Part shown: one piece after another, positions 28,319 to 36,981 of the stretch
How positions within the stretch are numbered: position 1 is the first letter of the stretch
Layout of the letters: the number at the start of each line of letters is the position of its first letter
DNA from: Streptomyces sp. NBC_00525
Lineage (GTDB): Bacteria > Actinomycetota > Actinomycetes > Streptomycetales > Streptomycetaceae
Reading direction: 5' to 3'
DNA: 64,000 nt
Assembly (NCBI RefSeq): GCF_036346595.1
Contig: NZ_CP107834.1
Coordinates: forward strand, 4,154,001 to 4,218,000
Notes under the pieces: generated by a model
Told to the model about the DNA's origin: nothing
Seen by the model: only the letters and a program-made list of their open reading frames with translations
Databases searched by the model: none
Made by a program: the position numbers and the translations under genes

Positions 28319-29617
28319 ATGCCAGCCGCCACCACCCGAGCCGCAAGCTCCCACGCCCCCGACCCGGAGGAGCCCCCGCTGCGCAAGCTGTACCGCAGCG
28401 CCGACGGCCGGCTGCTCGGCGGAGTGGCGCGCGGGCTCGCCGGACATCTCGGACTCCCGGTCGTCTGGCTGCGCTTCGTCTTCCTCGGGCTGTTCTTCGC
28501 GGACGGCCTCGGCGCCCTGCTCTACGCGGTGTTCTGGATCGTCGTCCCGCTCGGCGTCGGCGGGGTCGACGGACCCCGGTCCGTCTTCGAAACCGCCCCC
28601 GACGGCACCCGCAGGCTCCGCAAACCCGACAAGGGCCAGATCTTCGCCCTCATCGCGCTGTTCATCGGCGCCGCAGTCTTCGTCGGCAACGTCGACATGG
28701 GCAGCAAGGCCGACCGCTACATCTGGCCCAGCCTCCTCATCGGCGCCGGCTCCGTCCTGGTGTGGCGCCAGGCCGACAACGCCCGCCGCGCCCGCTGGAT
28801 GGAGGTCGGCCGCCGCCCCCGCGTGCTGCAGGTGGCCCGTGCCCTGGCCGGGGTCGCCCTGGTCGGCCTCGGCCTCGCCGTCTTCATGGTCGTCCGAGGC
28901 TCCGCCGCCCAGCTGGGCAACGTCATCACCGCGGCCATCGCCGTGCTCACCGGTATCGCCCTGCTCGCCGGCCCCTACCTCGTCCGCATGACCCAGGACC
29001 TCTCCGAGGAACGGCTCATGCGCATCCGGGCCCAGGAGCGCGCCGAGGTCGCCGCCCACGTCCACGACTCCGTACTGCACACCCTCACCCTGATCCAGCG
29101 CAACGCCGACGACGCCGGAGAGGTCCGCAGGCTCGCCCGCGCCCAGGAGCGCGAGCTGCGCAACTGGCTCTACAACCCCGAGGGCACCGGCAAGGACGAG
29201 GACGACGAACCGGAGACCCTGGCCGAGGCCGTCAAGCGGGCCGCCGCCGAGGTCGAGGACAAGCACGGCGTCCCGCTGGAGGTCGTCGTCGTCGGCGACT
29301 GCCCGCTGGACGAGAAGCTGTCCGCGCAGATGCAGGCCGCGCGCGAGGCGATGGTCAACGCCGCCAAGTACGGTGGCGAGGGCGGTGCCGTCCAGGTCTA
29401 CGCGGAGGTCGAGGGCCGCACGGTCTTCGTCTCCGTGCGCGACCGGGGGCCGGGATTCGACCTGGACGCCGTACCGGGGGACAGAATGGGTGTACGGGAA
29501 TCGATCATTGGCCGGATGCAGCGCAACGGCGGCACCGCCCGGCTGCGTTCGGTGCCCGGCGGGGGCACCGAGGTCGAGCTTGAGATGGAGAGGACGAGCG
29601 ATGAACGGGACCAGTGA
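28319..29617 (+). CDS. PspC-domain sensor histidine kinase (NarL/LiaS type)
   Basis: A 432-residue membrane histidine kinase. The N-terminus has a PspC domain (LYRSADGRLLGGVARGLAG then a span ending AVFWIVVPLG), followed by further hydrophobic spans near residues 90-220. The HisKA_3 phospho-acceptor lies in AAHVHDSVLHTLTLIQ. The ATP-binding domain has the N box EAMVNAAKYGG and the G boxes DRGPGFD and GGGTEVELE. It should phosphorylate the response regulator whose ATG lies inside its 3' end (17-base overlap). The ATG at 28319 has no clear ribosome site and may be read from a leaderless transcript. This pair and the divergent PspC protein form a three-component envelope-stress unit. Confidence 0.92.
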   Translation: MPAATTRAASSHAPDPEEPPLRKLYRSADGRLLGGVARGLAGHLGLPVVWLRFVFLGLFFADGLGALLYAVFWIVVPLGVGGVDGPRSVFETAPDGTRRLRKPDKGQIFALIALFIGAAVFVGNVDMGSKADRYIWPSLLIGAGSVLVWRQADNARRARWMEVGRRPRVLQVARALAGVALVGLGLAVFMVVRGSAAQLGNVITAAIAVLTGIALLAGPYLVRMTQDLSEERLMRIRAQERAEVAAHVHDSVLHTLTLIQRNADDAGEVRRLARAQERELRNWLYNPEGTGKDEDDEPETLAEAVKRAAAEVEDKHGVPLEVVVVGDCPLDEKLSAQMQAAREAMVNAAKYGGEGGAVQVYAEVEGRTVFVSVRDRGPGFDLDAVPGDRMGVRESIIGRMQRNGGTARLRSVPGGGTEVELEMERTSDERDQ

Positions 29618-30305
29618 GGCGACCGGGGGCGGGCAGGACCCGGAGCGCCGGGTGCGGGTCGTCCTCGTCGACGACCACCGGATGTTCCGCACCGGCGTAC
29701 AGGCCGAGATCGGCCGCACCGAGGAGACCGGCGTCGAGGTCGTCGGCGAGGCGGCCGACGTCGACCAGGCGGTCACGGTCATCACGGCCACCCGCCCCGA
29801 GGTCGTCCTCCTCGACGTCCACCTCCCCGGCGGCGGCGGCGTCGAGGTGCTGCGCCGCTGCGCGCCCCTGATGAGCGCCGCCGAGGACCCGGTGCGCTTC
29901 CTCGCCCTGTCCGTGTCGGACGCCGCCGAGGACGTCATCGGGGTCATCCGGGGCGGGGCCCGCGGCTATGTCACCAAGACCATCACGGGCGCCGACCTGG
30001 TGGACTCCGTCTTCCGGGTCCAGGACGGCGACGCGGTGTTCTCGCCCCGCCTGGCCGGGTTCGTTCTCGACGCCTTCGCGTCCACGGACGCGCCCCCGGT
30101 CGACGAGGACCTCGACCGGCTGACCCAGCGCGAGCGCGAGGTCCTGCGGCTGATCGCGCGGGGCTACGCGTACAAGGAGATCGCCAAGCAGCTGTTCATC
30201 TCGGTCAAGACGGTCGAGTCGCACGTCTCGGCGGTGCTGCGCAAGCTCCAGCTCTCCAACCGCCACGAGCTCACCCGCTGGGCGACGGCCCGACGGCTGG
30301 TCTAG
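29601..30305 (+). CDS. NarL/LuxR family response regulator
   Basis: A 234-residue cytoplasmic transcription regulator. The receiver domain has the acidic pair in VVLVDDHRMF, the phospho-accepting Asp in VVLLDVHLPGGGG and the conserved Lys in GYVTKTITG. The C-terminal LuxR helix-turn-helix reads LTQREREVLRLIARGYAYKE and then KTVESHVSAVLRKL. It overlaps the kinase gene by 17 bases, with GAGAGGA before the ATG, so the two are translationally coupled. Its target promoters are unknown; the divergent PspC gene is an obvious candidate. Confidence 0.94.
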   Translation: MNGTSEATGGGQDPERRVRVVLVDDHRMFRTGVQAEIGRTEETGVEVVGEAADVDQAVTVITATRPEVVLLDVHLPGGGGVEVLRRCAPLMSAAEDPVRFLALSVSDAAEDVIGVIRGGARGYVTKTITGADLVDSVFRVQDGDAVFSPRLAGFVLDAFASTDAPPVDEDLDRLTQREREVLRLIARGYAYKEIAKQLFISVKTVESHVSAVLRKLQLSNRHELTRWATARRLV

Positions 30306-30369
30306 GGCCTGCGGCCGGGGCGGACGACGGTGACCTACGGGGGGCAGCCCACGGGAGGTCGACGGTGGC

Positions 30370-31143
30370 CTACGCGGGGGCGCCGTCCGGGTCGAGCGAG
30401 ATGTTCAGCTTCTCGCCGACCCTGCGGTAGCCGATGGACGCGTAGACGCGCTCCACATCGGCGTCGCCCGGCTCCAGCCACACCACCCGGCAGCCCCGCT
30501 CGAACGCGGTGCGCGTCAGATGCGCGGAGAGCGCCGCCCCGATGCCCCGGCGGCGGAACCCGGCGCCGACCGCCAGGCCCGCGAGTTCGCTGAGTCCGTC
30601 CACCGGGACGGAGCAGCCGCCCGCGCCCGCCGGGACGCCGCCGAGGGTCGCCAGCGCGGCGACCCCGCCGCCGGACGCGGCGTCGCGCAGCCATTCGGCG
30701 GTGCCGTCCTCGGGCTCGCCCTCCCCGCCGTAGCCGAGGTGCTGGACGAGCGCGGCGGCCGCGAACTCCGCGTCGGTCGCCGGCTCCGCGACGACCAGGT
30801 CCGCGACCGGCTTCGGCTCCACCAGGTCGCCGGGCGCGCAGGCCAGGATCGGGGCGCGGTTCTCGACGGTGAACCCGGCCGCCAGCAGCGCCGGTTCGAC
30901 CGCGGGCGCCCAGCCGGGCAGGAACTCGAACCGGGGCATCCGGTCCCGCTCGCGGAACGCCGCTATCAGCGCGTCGAGTTCGTCCGGCGTCGGCTCCGCG
31001 TCCCGGTCCGGGATCGCGTAGTTGGCGTACTTGAGCGACCAGTTCGGGTTGTAGCGGATCACGAACGGCCCGACGCGGACATGGTCCGGGGAGCGCAGCG
31101 TGAGCGTGCGGGCATGGGTCTGGACGTCGGCGTCCATGGGCAT
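30370..31143 (-). CDS. GNAT family N-acetyltransferase
   Basis: A 257-residue acyltransferase. The acetyl-CoA binding motif is VGAGFRRRGIGAALSAHL in the C-terminal half, followed by the typical VWLEPGDADVERVYASIGYRR strand-helix that ends GNAT domains. The N-terminal 120 residues are a divergent GNAT-like or substrate-recognition half. The substrate is unknown. The ATG at 31143 has GAAGGA upstream; a second Met two codons later is possible. The gene is convergent with the response regulator across a 64-base gap with short direct repeats of CTACG-type sequence. Confidence 0.88.
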   Translation of the reverse strand: MPMDADVQTHARTLTLRSPDHVRVGPFVIRYNPNWSLKYANYAIPDRDAEPTPDELDALIAAFRERDRMPRFEFLPGWAPAVEPALLAAGFTVENRAPILACAPGDLVEPKPVADLVVAEPATDAEFAAAALVQHLGYGGEGEPEDGTAEWLRDAASGGGVAALATLGGVPAGAGGCSVPVDGLSELAGLAVGAGFRRRGIGAALSAHLTRTAFERGCRVVWLEPGDADVERVYASIGYRRVGEKLNISLDPDGAPA

Positions 31144-31185
31144 GTGCGGTCGTCCTTCGGGCCGTTGCGGTCGGAGGCGGGGAGC

Positions 31186-32232
31186 CTACGCCACCCTGGT
31201 CGCCCCCGCGAAGGGCATCTCGTCGATCGGCGCGACGCGGACCGGGGCTCCGGGACGCGGCGCGTGGATCATCTGCCCGTTCCCGATGTACAGGCCGACA
31301 TGGCTGATGCCGGAGTAGAAGAAGACCAGGTCCCCCGGTGCCAGCTGGGAGCGCGAGATCCGCTGACCGGCGTTGATCTGGGTGTAGGTGGTCCGGGGGA
31401 GCGAGACGCCGGCGGAGCGCCAGGCGGCCTGCGTGAGCCCGGAGCAGTCGAAGGAGTTGGGCCCGGTGGCCCCCCAGACGTACGGCTTGCCCAGCGCGCC
31501 GTACGCGAAGGCGACCGCCTGCGCGGCGCGCGGGTTGGGCGCGCTGACGGCACCGCGCGGGGTGCCGCGGTCGGCGCGGGCCGGGCCGCGGCCGGTGTCG
31601 GCCGACTCGTAGGCGGCGCGCTCGGCCGGGGTGAGGCGGGCGAGCAGCCGGCGGGCCTCGGCGAGCTTGGCCCGGACGGTCGAGCGGTGCTTCTCCAGCG
31701 CGGCCTGCCGGTCGGCCAGCTCGGTCAGCTTGCCGGCCGCCTCGGCGCGTACCTGGGCGATCTCCGCGACCTGGCGCTGTACGGAGCGGACCTCGGTGGC
31801 CCGGCGCTCACCGGCCCGCTCCGCGTACGTGGCGCGGCGCAGGTACTGGTCCGGGTCGGAGGAGAGCGCGAGCCGCAGCGACGGGTCGAGCCCGGCGGAA
31901 CGGTACTGCGCGGCGGCGTAGGCGCCGAGTACGTCGCGGGCGGCGTTGAGGCGCTCGGTCCTGCGGGCGGCCTCGTCGCGCAGGGCGTCGACCGACTTGG
32001 CGGCGGCGGCCGCCTCGGTCTTCGCGCCGTTGTACTTCTCGGTGGCGACCTCCGCCTCCCGGTACAGCCGGTCCACCTGGGCCTTGACCTGCGCCGCGGT
32101 GGGGGCGGGGTCGGCGTGCGCGGCTCCCGGCAGCACGGCGGCCGTCGCGGCCCCGGCGAAGGCGAGGGTCGCCGCGGTGCGTGCCGCGGAGCCGGTGGTG
32201 AAACGCTGCCTGGGTTTGCGATGCGCTGCCAC
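31186..32232 (-). CDS. Secreted NlpC/P60 (C40) peptidoglycan endopeptidase
   Basis: A 348-residue wall hydrolase. The signal peptide spans about residues 1-40 (A-A-H-A-D cleavage region). A long coiled coil (about 45-215, Ala/Glu/Arg-rich) follows, then a short linker and the C40 domain (about 235-348) with catalytic Cys263 in FDCSGLTQAAW, His in ISHVGLYIG and the third residue in MIHAPRPG. It should cut stem peptides in the wall. GTG 32232 was chosen by comparison with the paralogue at 32961: both begin at the codon before A-A/S-H-R-K-P-R, with GGAAGGA upstream. Unlike the paralogue, its leader has none of the c-di-AMP riboswitch motifs. Confidence 0.9.
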   Translation of the reverse strand: MAAHRKPRQRFTTGSAARTAATLAFAGAATAAVLPGAAHADPAPTAAQVKAQVDRLYREAEVATEKYNGAKTEAAAAAKSVDALRDEAARRTERLNAARDVLGAYAAAQYRSAGLDPSLRLALSSDPDQYLRRATYAERAGERRATEVRSVQRQVAEIAQVRAEAAGKLTELADRQAALEKHRSTVRAKLAEARRLLARLTPAERAAYESADTGRGPARADRGTPRGAVSAPNPRAAQAVAFAYGALGKPYVWGATGPNSFDCSGLTQAAWRSAGVSLPRTTYTQINAGQRISRSQLAPGDLVFFYSGISHVGLYIGNGQMIHAPRPGAPVRVAPIDEMPFAGATRVA

Positions 32233-32539
32233 GAGGGCGGGCGTCCTTCCGTGCGACTGCCCGGCGGGGTATACCGGCGGGCTCCTTCGGTGGTCCGGCG
32301 AGGACACTGCCTGGGCCTGCCACCGGGAATGGACGCTAATCCGAGGACACGGGCCGGAGTCGTAATGGCGGCTATTGCCCTCTCTTGGCGTGGCATTGTT
32401 GCCGAACGGCCGCGAATGACCGGAAGTGACCGGCGGAATTGCCGCAGATGCAGGCAAAAAGTGCATTCATCATTCAAGTGGTGAGTTATCCACACCCTGC
32501 CCGTGAGGGGCCGGGTGTGCCGCGGCTATGGTGCGGCAC
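32233..32539. promoter_or_regulatory. Divergent promoter region between the C40 peptidase and a small membrane protein
   Basis: This 307-base gap is AT-richer than the genes (especially 32380-32490). For the plus-strand gene, TATGGT at 32527-32532 lies seven bases before the ATG at 32540, consistent with a leaderless transcript. For the minus-strand peptidase no clear promoter hexamers could be fixed. No riboswitch motif was found. Confidence 0.4.
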
Positions 32540-32893
32540 ATGCGCGTACTCATCGATTTCGTCGTCGCCCTGCACATCATCGGCATCGCCGCCCTGCTCG
32601 GCGGATTCCTCGGCCAGATGAAGGCGCTGAGGACCGGTACCGCCCGGTTCGTCCCCGGCATGCTGCACGGCGCGCTGACCATGCTGGTCACCGGCGTCGC
32701 CCTGGTCGGCCTCCACCAGGCCGAGGACCACTCGGTGAACAACATCAAGATAGGCGTCAAGCTGCTGATCCTGATCGTCATCCTGGCGCTGGTCTACGTG
32801 AAGCGGGACGAGGAGAAGGTGGACAAGGGCTTCTTCGGGGCGGTCGGCGCCCTGACCCTCGCCAACATCTTCATCGCCACGCTCTGGACCTGA
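32540..32893 (+). CDS. Small four-helix integral membrane protein
   Basis: A 117-residue protein of unknown function, almost entirely hydrophobic. Four spans can be drawn (about residues 5-23, 41-60, 70-87 and 95-114) with short charged loops (HQAEDHSVNNIKIG; KRDEEKVDKG). ATG 32540 is preferred over ATG 32528 because the -10-like TATGGT overlaps the latter. No enzyme motif is seen. It lies between the two C40 peptidase genes on the opposite strand and is convergent with the second. Confidence 0.8.
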   Translation: MRVLIDFVVALHIIGIAALLGGFLGQMKALRTGTARFVPGMLHGALTMLVTGVALVGLHQAEDHSVNNIKIGVKLLILIVILALVYVKRDEEKVDKGFFGAVGALTLANIFIATLWT

Positions 32894-32960
32894 CGGACGG
32901 CGGCCGCCCGGCACCGGGCCGGTCCCGCACGGACCGGCCCGTCGACCTCGTCCGCCCCGG

Positions 32961-34157
32961 TCAGGCCGGGCGCACGCTGCCGTAGATCGGCATGTAGTAG
33001 ATCGACTCCTCGCGCACGTTCGCACCGGGCTTCGGCGCGTGGATCATCATCCCGTCGCCCTTGTAGATCCCGACGTGGCTGATGTCGTCGTAGAAGAACA
33101 CCAGGTCACCGGGCTGGAGGTCGGCCGTGGCGACCCGGGTGCCGATGTTCACCTGGTCCCAGGTGGTGCGCGGGATGTCCACGCCCGCCGCCTTCCAGGC
33201 CGCCTGCGTCAGCCCCGAGCAGTCGTACGAGGCGGGCCCGGTCGCGCCCCAGACGTACGGCTTGCCGATCTGGGCGCGGGCGAACGCGAGGACCTTCTCC
33301 GCCTTCGTGGAGGTGCTGCTGCCGGAGTCCGTGCCGGACCCGGAACCCGTGCCCGTGCCCGAACCCGTGCCCGTGCCCGAACCCGTCTCCGTACCCGACC
33401 CCGATCCCGTACCGCTCCCGTCCGACTTCGCGGCCTCGCGCGCGGCCTCCTTCCGGGCGGCGGCCTGCTTCTTCGCCAGCTCCTCCGCCTTCCGCCTGGC
33501 CTCCGCCTCCTTCTTGCGCTCCAGCTCCGCCAGGCGTGCCTTCTCCTCGGCGGTCAGCTTCGACAGCAGCGTCCGCGCCGCGGTCAGCTTCTTCCGGACG
33601 TCCTCCTTGCTGGTGCGCAGCGCCGTCTGCGACTCGGTCAGCGTCTCCAGGCTCTTCACCGCCTCGGCCCGCTGCTCGGACGTCTTCGCCTGCTGCGTAC
33701 GGAAGTCCGTGACCGCCTGCTGCTGGCGCTCGGCCATCCGGTCCATGAGGTGCGTCTGGTCGAAGAACGACTGCGGGTCGTCGGCCAGGAAGAAGGTCGC
33801 GGTCGGCGCGAGGGCGCCGTTGCGGTACTGGGCGGCCGCGTAGTTGCCGAGCGTCCTGCGGGCGTCGTTCAGCTCGGCCGTGCGCTTGGCCACGTCGTCG
33901 AGCAGCGCGTCGACTCGGTTGCGCTGCTTGTCCGTGGCTTCCTTGGCCCGGTTGTACTTCTGGGTCGCGGTGCCCGCCTGCCGGTAGAGGTCGTCGACCC
34001 TCTTCTGCACTTCCTCGATGCTCGGCCGGGACGGCGCCGGGGCGGCCAGCGCGCTCTGCGAGGACAACAGGGTGACCGAGGCCAGCGCGGCCGAGGTGAG
34101 CCCCACGGCGGGAACGGTGGAGCGGACACGGTTGCGCGGTTTGCGATGCGACGCCAA
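32961..34157 (-). CDS. Secreted NlpC/P60 (C40) peptidase under a c-di-AMP riboswitch
   Basis: A 398-residue wall hydrolase, paralogue of the gene at 31186. It has a signal peptide (residues 1-39), a long Lys/Glu/Ala coiled coil (40-240), a Gly-Ser-Thr linker of repeated G-S-G-T-G-T type (near 245-280; codons 33320-33425) and the C40 domain (290-398) with Cys313 in YDCSGLTQAAW, His in ISHVGIYKG and H-A-P-K-P-G. The TTG at 34157 is taken as start: GGAAGGAG is nine bases upstream of it but directly abuts the in-frame ATG at 34166, and the paralogue starts at the same codon. Expression should follow c-di-AMP through the leader. Confidence 0.92.
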   Translation of the reverse strand: MASHRKPRNRVRSTVPAVGLTSAALASVTLLSSQSALAAPAPSRPSIEEVQKRVDDLYRQAGTATQKYNRAKEATDKQRNRVDALLDDVAKRTAELNDARRTLGNYAAAQYRNGALAPTATFFLADDPQSFFDQTHLMDRMAERQQQAVTDFRTQQAKTSEQRAEAVKSLETLTESQTALRTSKEDVRKKLTAARTLLSKLTAEEKARLAELERKKEAEARRKAEELAKKQAAARKEAAREAAKSDGSGTGSGSGTETGSGTGTGSGTGTGSGSGTDSGSSTSTKAEKVLAFARAQIGKPYVWGATGPASYDCSGLTQAAWKAAGVDIPRTTWDQVNIGTRVATADLQPGDLVFFYDDISHVGIYKGDGMMIHAPKPGANVREESIYYMPIYGSVRPA

Positions 34158-34180
34158 GGCCGGCATCTCCTTCCGTGGAC

Positions 34181-34310
34181 CGCCTACCGGGTTAGCTGTC
34201 GGGTTCGGGCGAAAGCGGAAGGTTGCCCTACGGTCCGGTGGGGGCGGACCGATTCACCCCGGTCATGCGTCTGGGTCCCCGGTTCCGGGCGGGCCCGGAT
34301 TCGGCGCGGG
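34181..34310 (-). promoter_or_regulatory. ydaO-type cyclic di-AMP riboswitch
   Basis: On the minus strand the leader contains the conserved blocks of the ydaO class in order: GGGGACCCA (34272-34280), GGGGTGAATC (34251-34260) after a variable stem, and AACCCGACAGCTAACC near 34188-34204 followed by GTAGGC. Outer CGCC/GGCG ends can close the first stem. The element ends 23 bases before the TTG start of the C40 peptidase. In Streptomyces this class precedes wall-lytic genes and shuts them off when c-di-AMP is high. Confidence 0.93.
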
Positions 34311-34476
34311 GCCCGCTCGGCGTGGGTCGCCACTGGGGGTACGGGCCGTCCGAACGAGCACGCTAGCCAACGGGAGGGGCCGCTGTGAAGGTCGGTGTTC
34401 GATATGCCCGATACATTTTCGTGACCTTCCTGGAGCGGGGTCGGCTGTCAGTCGGGCGCCTTAGACTCGGACAGCG

Positions 34477-36915
34477 ATGAGCAGCCTCTTTGACGACAGT
34501 TTCCTGGCCGGCCTCCAGCACGAGGAGGAAGGGCCCCCGCCGCCCCCCGAGGACTCCGCACCCGAAGCGGTGCCGGAGGACCTCTTCGCGGGCGTTTTCG
34601 ACGGGCCCCCGCCGTCGCGCGACGCGTACTACCGCGACGGCGCGCACCGCCCCGTCATCGACCCCGAGGCCCTGCTCGACGGGCTGAACACCGAGCAGCG
34701 CGCCGCCGTGGTGCACTCCGGATCGCCGCTGCTCATCGTCGCCGGCGCCGGCTCCGGCAAGACCCGTGTGCTCACCCACCGCATCGCCCACCTGCTGGCC
34801 GAGCGGGGCGTGCACCCCGGCCAGATCCTGGCCATCACCTTCACCAACAAGGCCGCCGGCGAGATGAAGGAGCGCGTCGAGCAGCTGGTCGGGGCGCGCG
34901 CCCACGCCATGTGGGTCATGACCTTCCACAGCGCCTGCGTCCGCATCCTGCGCCGCGAGTCCAAGAAGCTCGGCTTCACCTCCTCGTTCTCCATCTACGA
35001 CGCCGCCGACTCCAAGCGCCTGATGGCCCTGGTCTGCCGCGATCTGGAGCTGGACCCCAAGCGCTACCCGCCGAAGTCCTTCACCGCCAAGGTCTCCAAC
35101 CTCAAGAACGAGCTGATCGACGAGGAGACCTTCGCCGGTCAGGCGGCCGACGGGTTCGAGAAGACGCTCGCCCAGGCGTACGCGATGTACCAGGCCCGGC
35201 TGCGCGAGGCCAACGCGCTGGACTTCGACGACATCATCATGACGACGGTCCACCTCCTCCAGGCCTTCCCCGACGTCGCCGAGCACTACCGCCGCCGCTT
35301 CCGGCACGTCCTGGTCGACGAGTACCAGGACACCAACCACGCCCAGTACACCCTCGTGCGCGAGCTCGTCGGCCCGGCCGGCCCCGAGGACGCCCCCGCC
35401 GAACTGTGCGTCGTGGGCGACGCCGACCAGTCGATCTACGCGTTCCGGGGCGCGACCATCCGCAACATCCTCCAGTTCGAGGAGGACTACCCGGACGCGA
35501 CGACGATCCTGCTGGAGCAGAACTACCGCTCCACCCAGACGATCCTCTCCGCCGCCAACGCCGTCATCGAACGCAACGAGAGCCGCCGCCCCAAGAACCT
35601 CTGGACCAACGCCGGCACCGGCGCCCGCATCACCGGCTACGTCGCGGACACCGAGCACGACGAGGCGCAGTTCGTCGCCGAGGAGATCGACCGGCTCACC
35701 GACGCGGGCGACGCCAAGGCCGGGGACGTCGCCGTCTTCTACCGGACGAACGCCCAGTCCCGTGTCTTCGAGGAGATCTTCATCCGCGTCGGCCTGCCCT
35801 ACAAGGTCGTCGGCGGCGTGCGCTTCTACGAGCGCAAGGAGGTCCGGGACGTCCTCGCCTATCTGCGTGTCCTCGCCAACCCCGAGGACACCGTGCCGCT
35901 GCGCCGCATCCTCAACGTGCCCAAGCGCGGCATCGGCGAACGCGCCGAGGCGATGATCGACGCCCTCTCGCTGCGCGAGAGGATCACCTTCCCGCAGGCG
36001 CTGCGCCGCGTGGACGAGGCGTACGGCATGGCCGCCCGCTCCGCCAACGCCGTCAAGCGGTTCAACACGCTGATGGAGGAGCTGCGCACGGTCGTGGAGT
36101 CCGGCGCGGGCCCGGCCGTCGTGCTGGAGGCGGTCCTGGAGCGTACGGGCTACCTCGCCGAGCTCCAGGCGTCCACCGACCCCCAGGACGAGACCCGCAT
36201 CGAGAACCTCCAGGAGCTGGCCGCAGTCGCCCTCGAATTCGAGCAGGACCGGAGCGAGGAGGAGGGCACCGGCACGCTCGCCGAGTTCCTGGAGCAGGTC
36301 GCGCTCGTCGCCGACTCCGACCAGATCCCCGACGAGGACACCGACGGCTCCGGCGTCATCACGCTGATGACCCTGCACACCGCCAAGGGCCTGGAATTCC
36401 CGGTCGTCTTCCTGACCGGCATGGAGGACGGCGTCTTCCCGCACATGCGGGCGCTCGGCCAGGTCAAGGAGCTGGAGGAGGAGCGCCGCCTCGCCTACGT
36501 CGGCATCACGCGTGCCCGCGAGCGGCTGTACCTCACCCGGGCCGCCATGCGCAGCGCCTGGGGTCAGCCCTCGTACAACCCGCCGTCCCGCTTCCTGGAG
36601 GAGATCCCGGAGCAGCACATGGACTGGAAGCGCAAGGGCCCGATGGCCGCCCCCGCCGGCCCCACCTCGGGCATCACCTCGTCGCTCTCCGCCTCCCGCG
36701 CCCGCTCCGGCCCGTCCGGCTTCGCGACCCGGCGGACCTCCGACAAGCCGACGATCACCCTGGTGGCGGGCGACCGGGTCACGCACGACCAGTTCGGCCT
36801 GGGCACGGTGACGACGGTCGAGGGCATCGGCGACCAGGCGAAGGCCACGGTCGACTTCGGCGACGGCCGCCCGAAGAAGCTGCTCCTGCGGTACGCGCCG
36901 GTGCAGAAGCTCTGA
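34477..36915 (+). CDS. pcrA: ATP-dependent DNA helicase PcrA/UvrD
   Basis: An 812-residue superfamily 1A 3'-5' DNA helicase for repair and replication restart. About 70 acidic, Pro-rich residues precede the helicase core. The motifs are complete: Walker A AGAGSGKTRVLTHR (near residue 90), motif Ia ITFTNKAAGEM, motif II VDEYQDTN, motif III VGDADQSIYAFRGA, motif IV LEQNYRS, motif V TLHTAKGLEF and motif VI VGITRARERLYLT. The C-terminal 60 residues carry the PcrA-type tail with the GDRVTHDQFGLGTV segment that can bind RNA polymerase in other bacteria. TAGACT at 34462-34467 is a possible -10 box, ten bases before the ATG, giving a very short or absent leader. Confidence 0.97.
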   Translation: MSSLFDDSFLAGLQHEEEGPPPPPEDSAPEAVPEDLFAGVFDGPPPSRDAYYRDGAHRPVIDPEALLDGLNTEQRAAVVHSGSPLLIVAGAGSGKTRVLTHRIAHLLAERGVHPGQILAITFTNKAAGEMKERVEQLVGARAHAMWVMTFHSACVRILRRESKKLGFTSSFSIYDAADSKRLMALVCRDLELDPKRYPPKSFTAKVSNLKNELIDEETFAGQAADGFEKTLAQAYAMYQARLREANALDFDDIIMTTVHLLQAFPDVAEHYRRRFRHVLVDEYQDTNHAQYTLVRELVGPAGPEDAPAELCVVGDADQSIYAFRGATIRNILQFEEDYPDATTILLEQNYRSTQTILSAANAVIERNESRRPKNLWTNAGTGARITGYVADTEHDEAQFVAEEIDRLTDAGDAKAGDVAVFYRTNAQSRVFEEIFIRVGLPYKVVGGVRFYERKEVRDVLAYLRVLANPEDTVPLRRILNVPKRGIGERAEAMIDALSLRERITFPQALRRVDEAYGMAARSANAVKRFNTLMEELRTVVESGAGPAVVLEAVLERTGYLAELQASTDPQDETRIENLQELAAVALEFEQDRSEEEGTGTLAEFLEQVALVADSDQIPDEDTDGSGVITLMTLHTAKGLEFPVVFLTGMEDGVFPHMRALGQVKELEEERRLAYVGITRARERLYLTRAAMRSAWGQPSYNPPSRFLEEIPEQHMDWKRKGPMAAPAGPTSGITSSLSASRARSGPSGFATRRTSDKPTITLVAGDRVTHDQFGLGTVTTVEGIGDQAKATVDFGDGRPKKLLLRYAPVQKL

Positions 36916-36924
36916 GAGACGCGT

Positions 36925-36955
36925 AACGGCCGGAGCCCCCGAGGCTCCGGCCGTT
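36925..36955. terminator. Bidirectional terminator between pcrA and the M23 peptidase gene
   Basis: A perfect 13-bp stem (36925-36937 with 36943-36955) and a five-base loop start nine bases after the pcrA stop and lie before the convergent stop at 36982. Confidence 0.87.
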
Positions 36956-36981
36956 CCCGGTCCCGACGGGCCCGGTGGTAC

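Noticed and set aside
30306..30369. Short direct repeats between the response regulator and GNAT genes
   Set aside because: Two imperfect copies of about 15 bases in a small convergent gap, with no dyad or gene association; likely chance or local duplication.
32233..32480. Possible second c-di-AMP riboswitch before the C40 peptidase at 31186
   Set aside because: None of the conserved ydaO blocks (GGGGTGAAT, CAGCTAACC) is present on the relevant strand.
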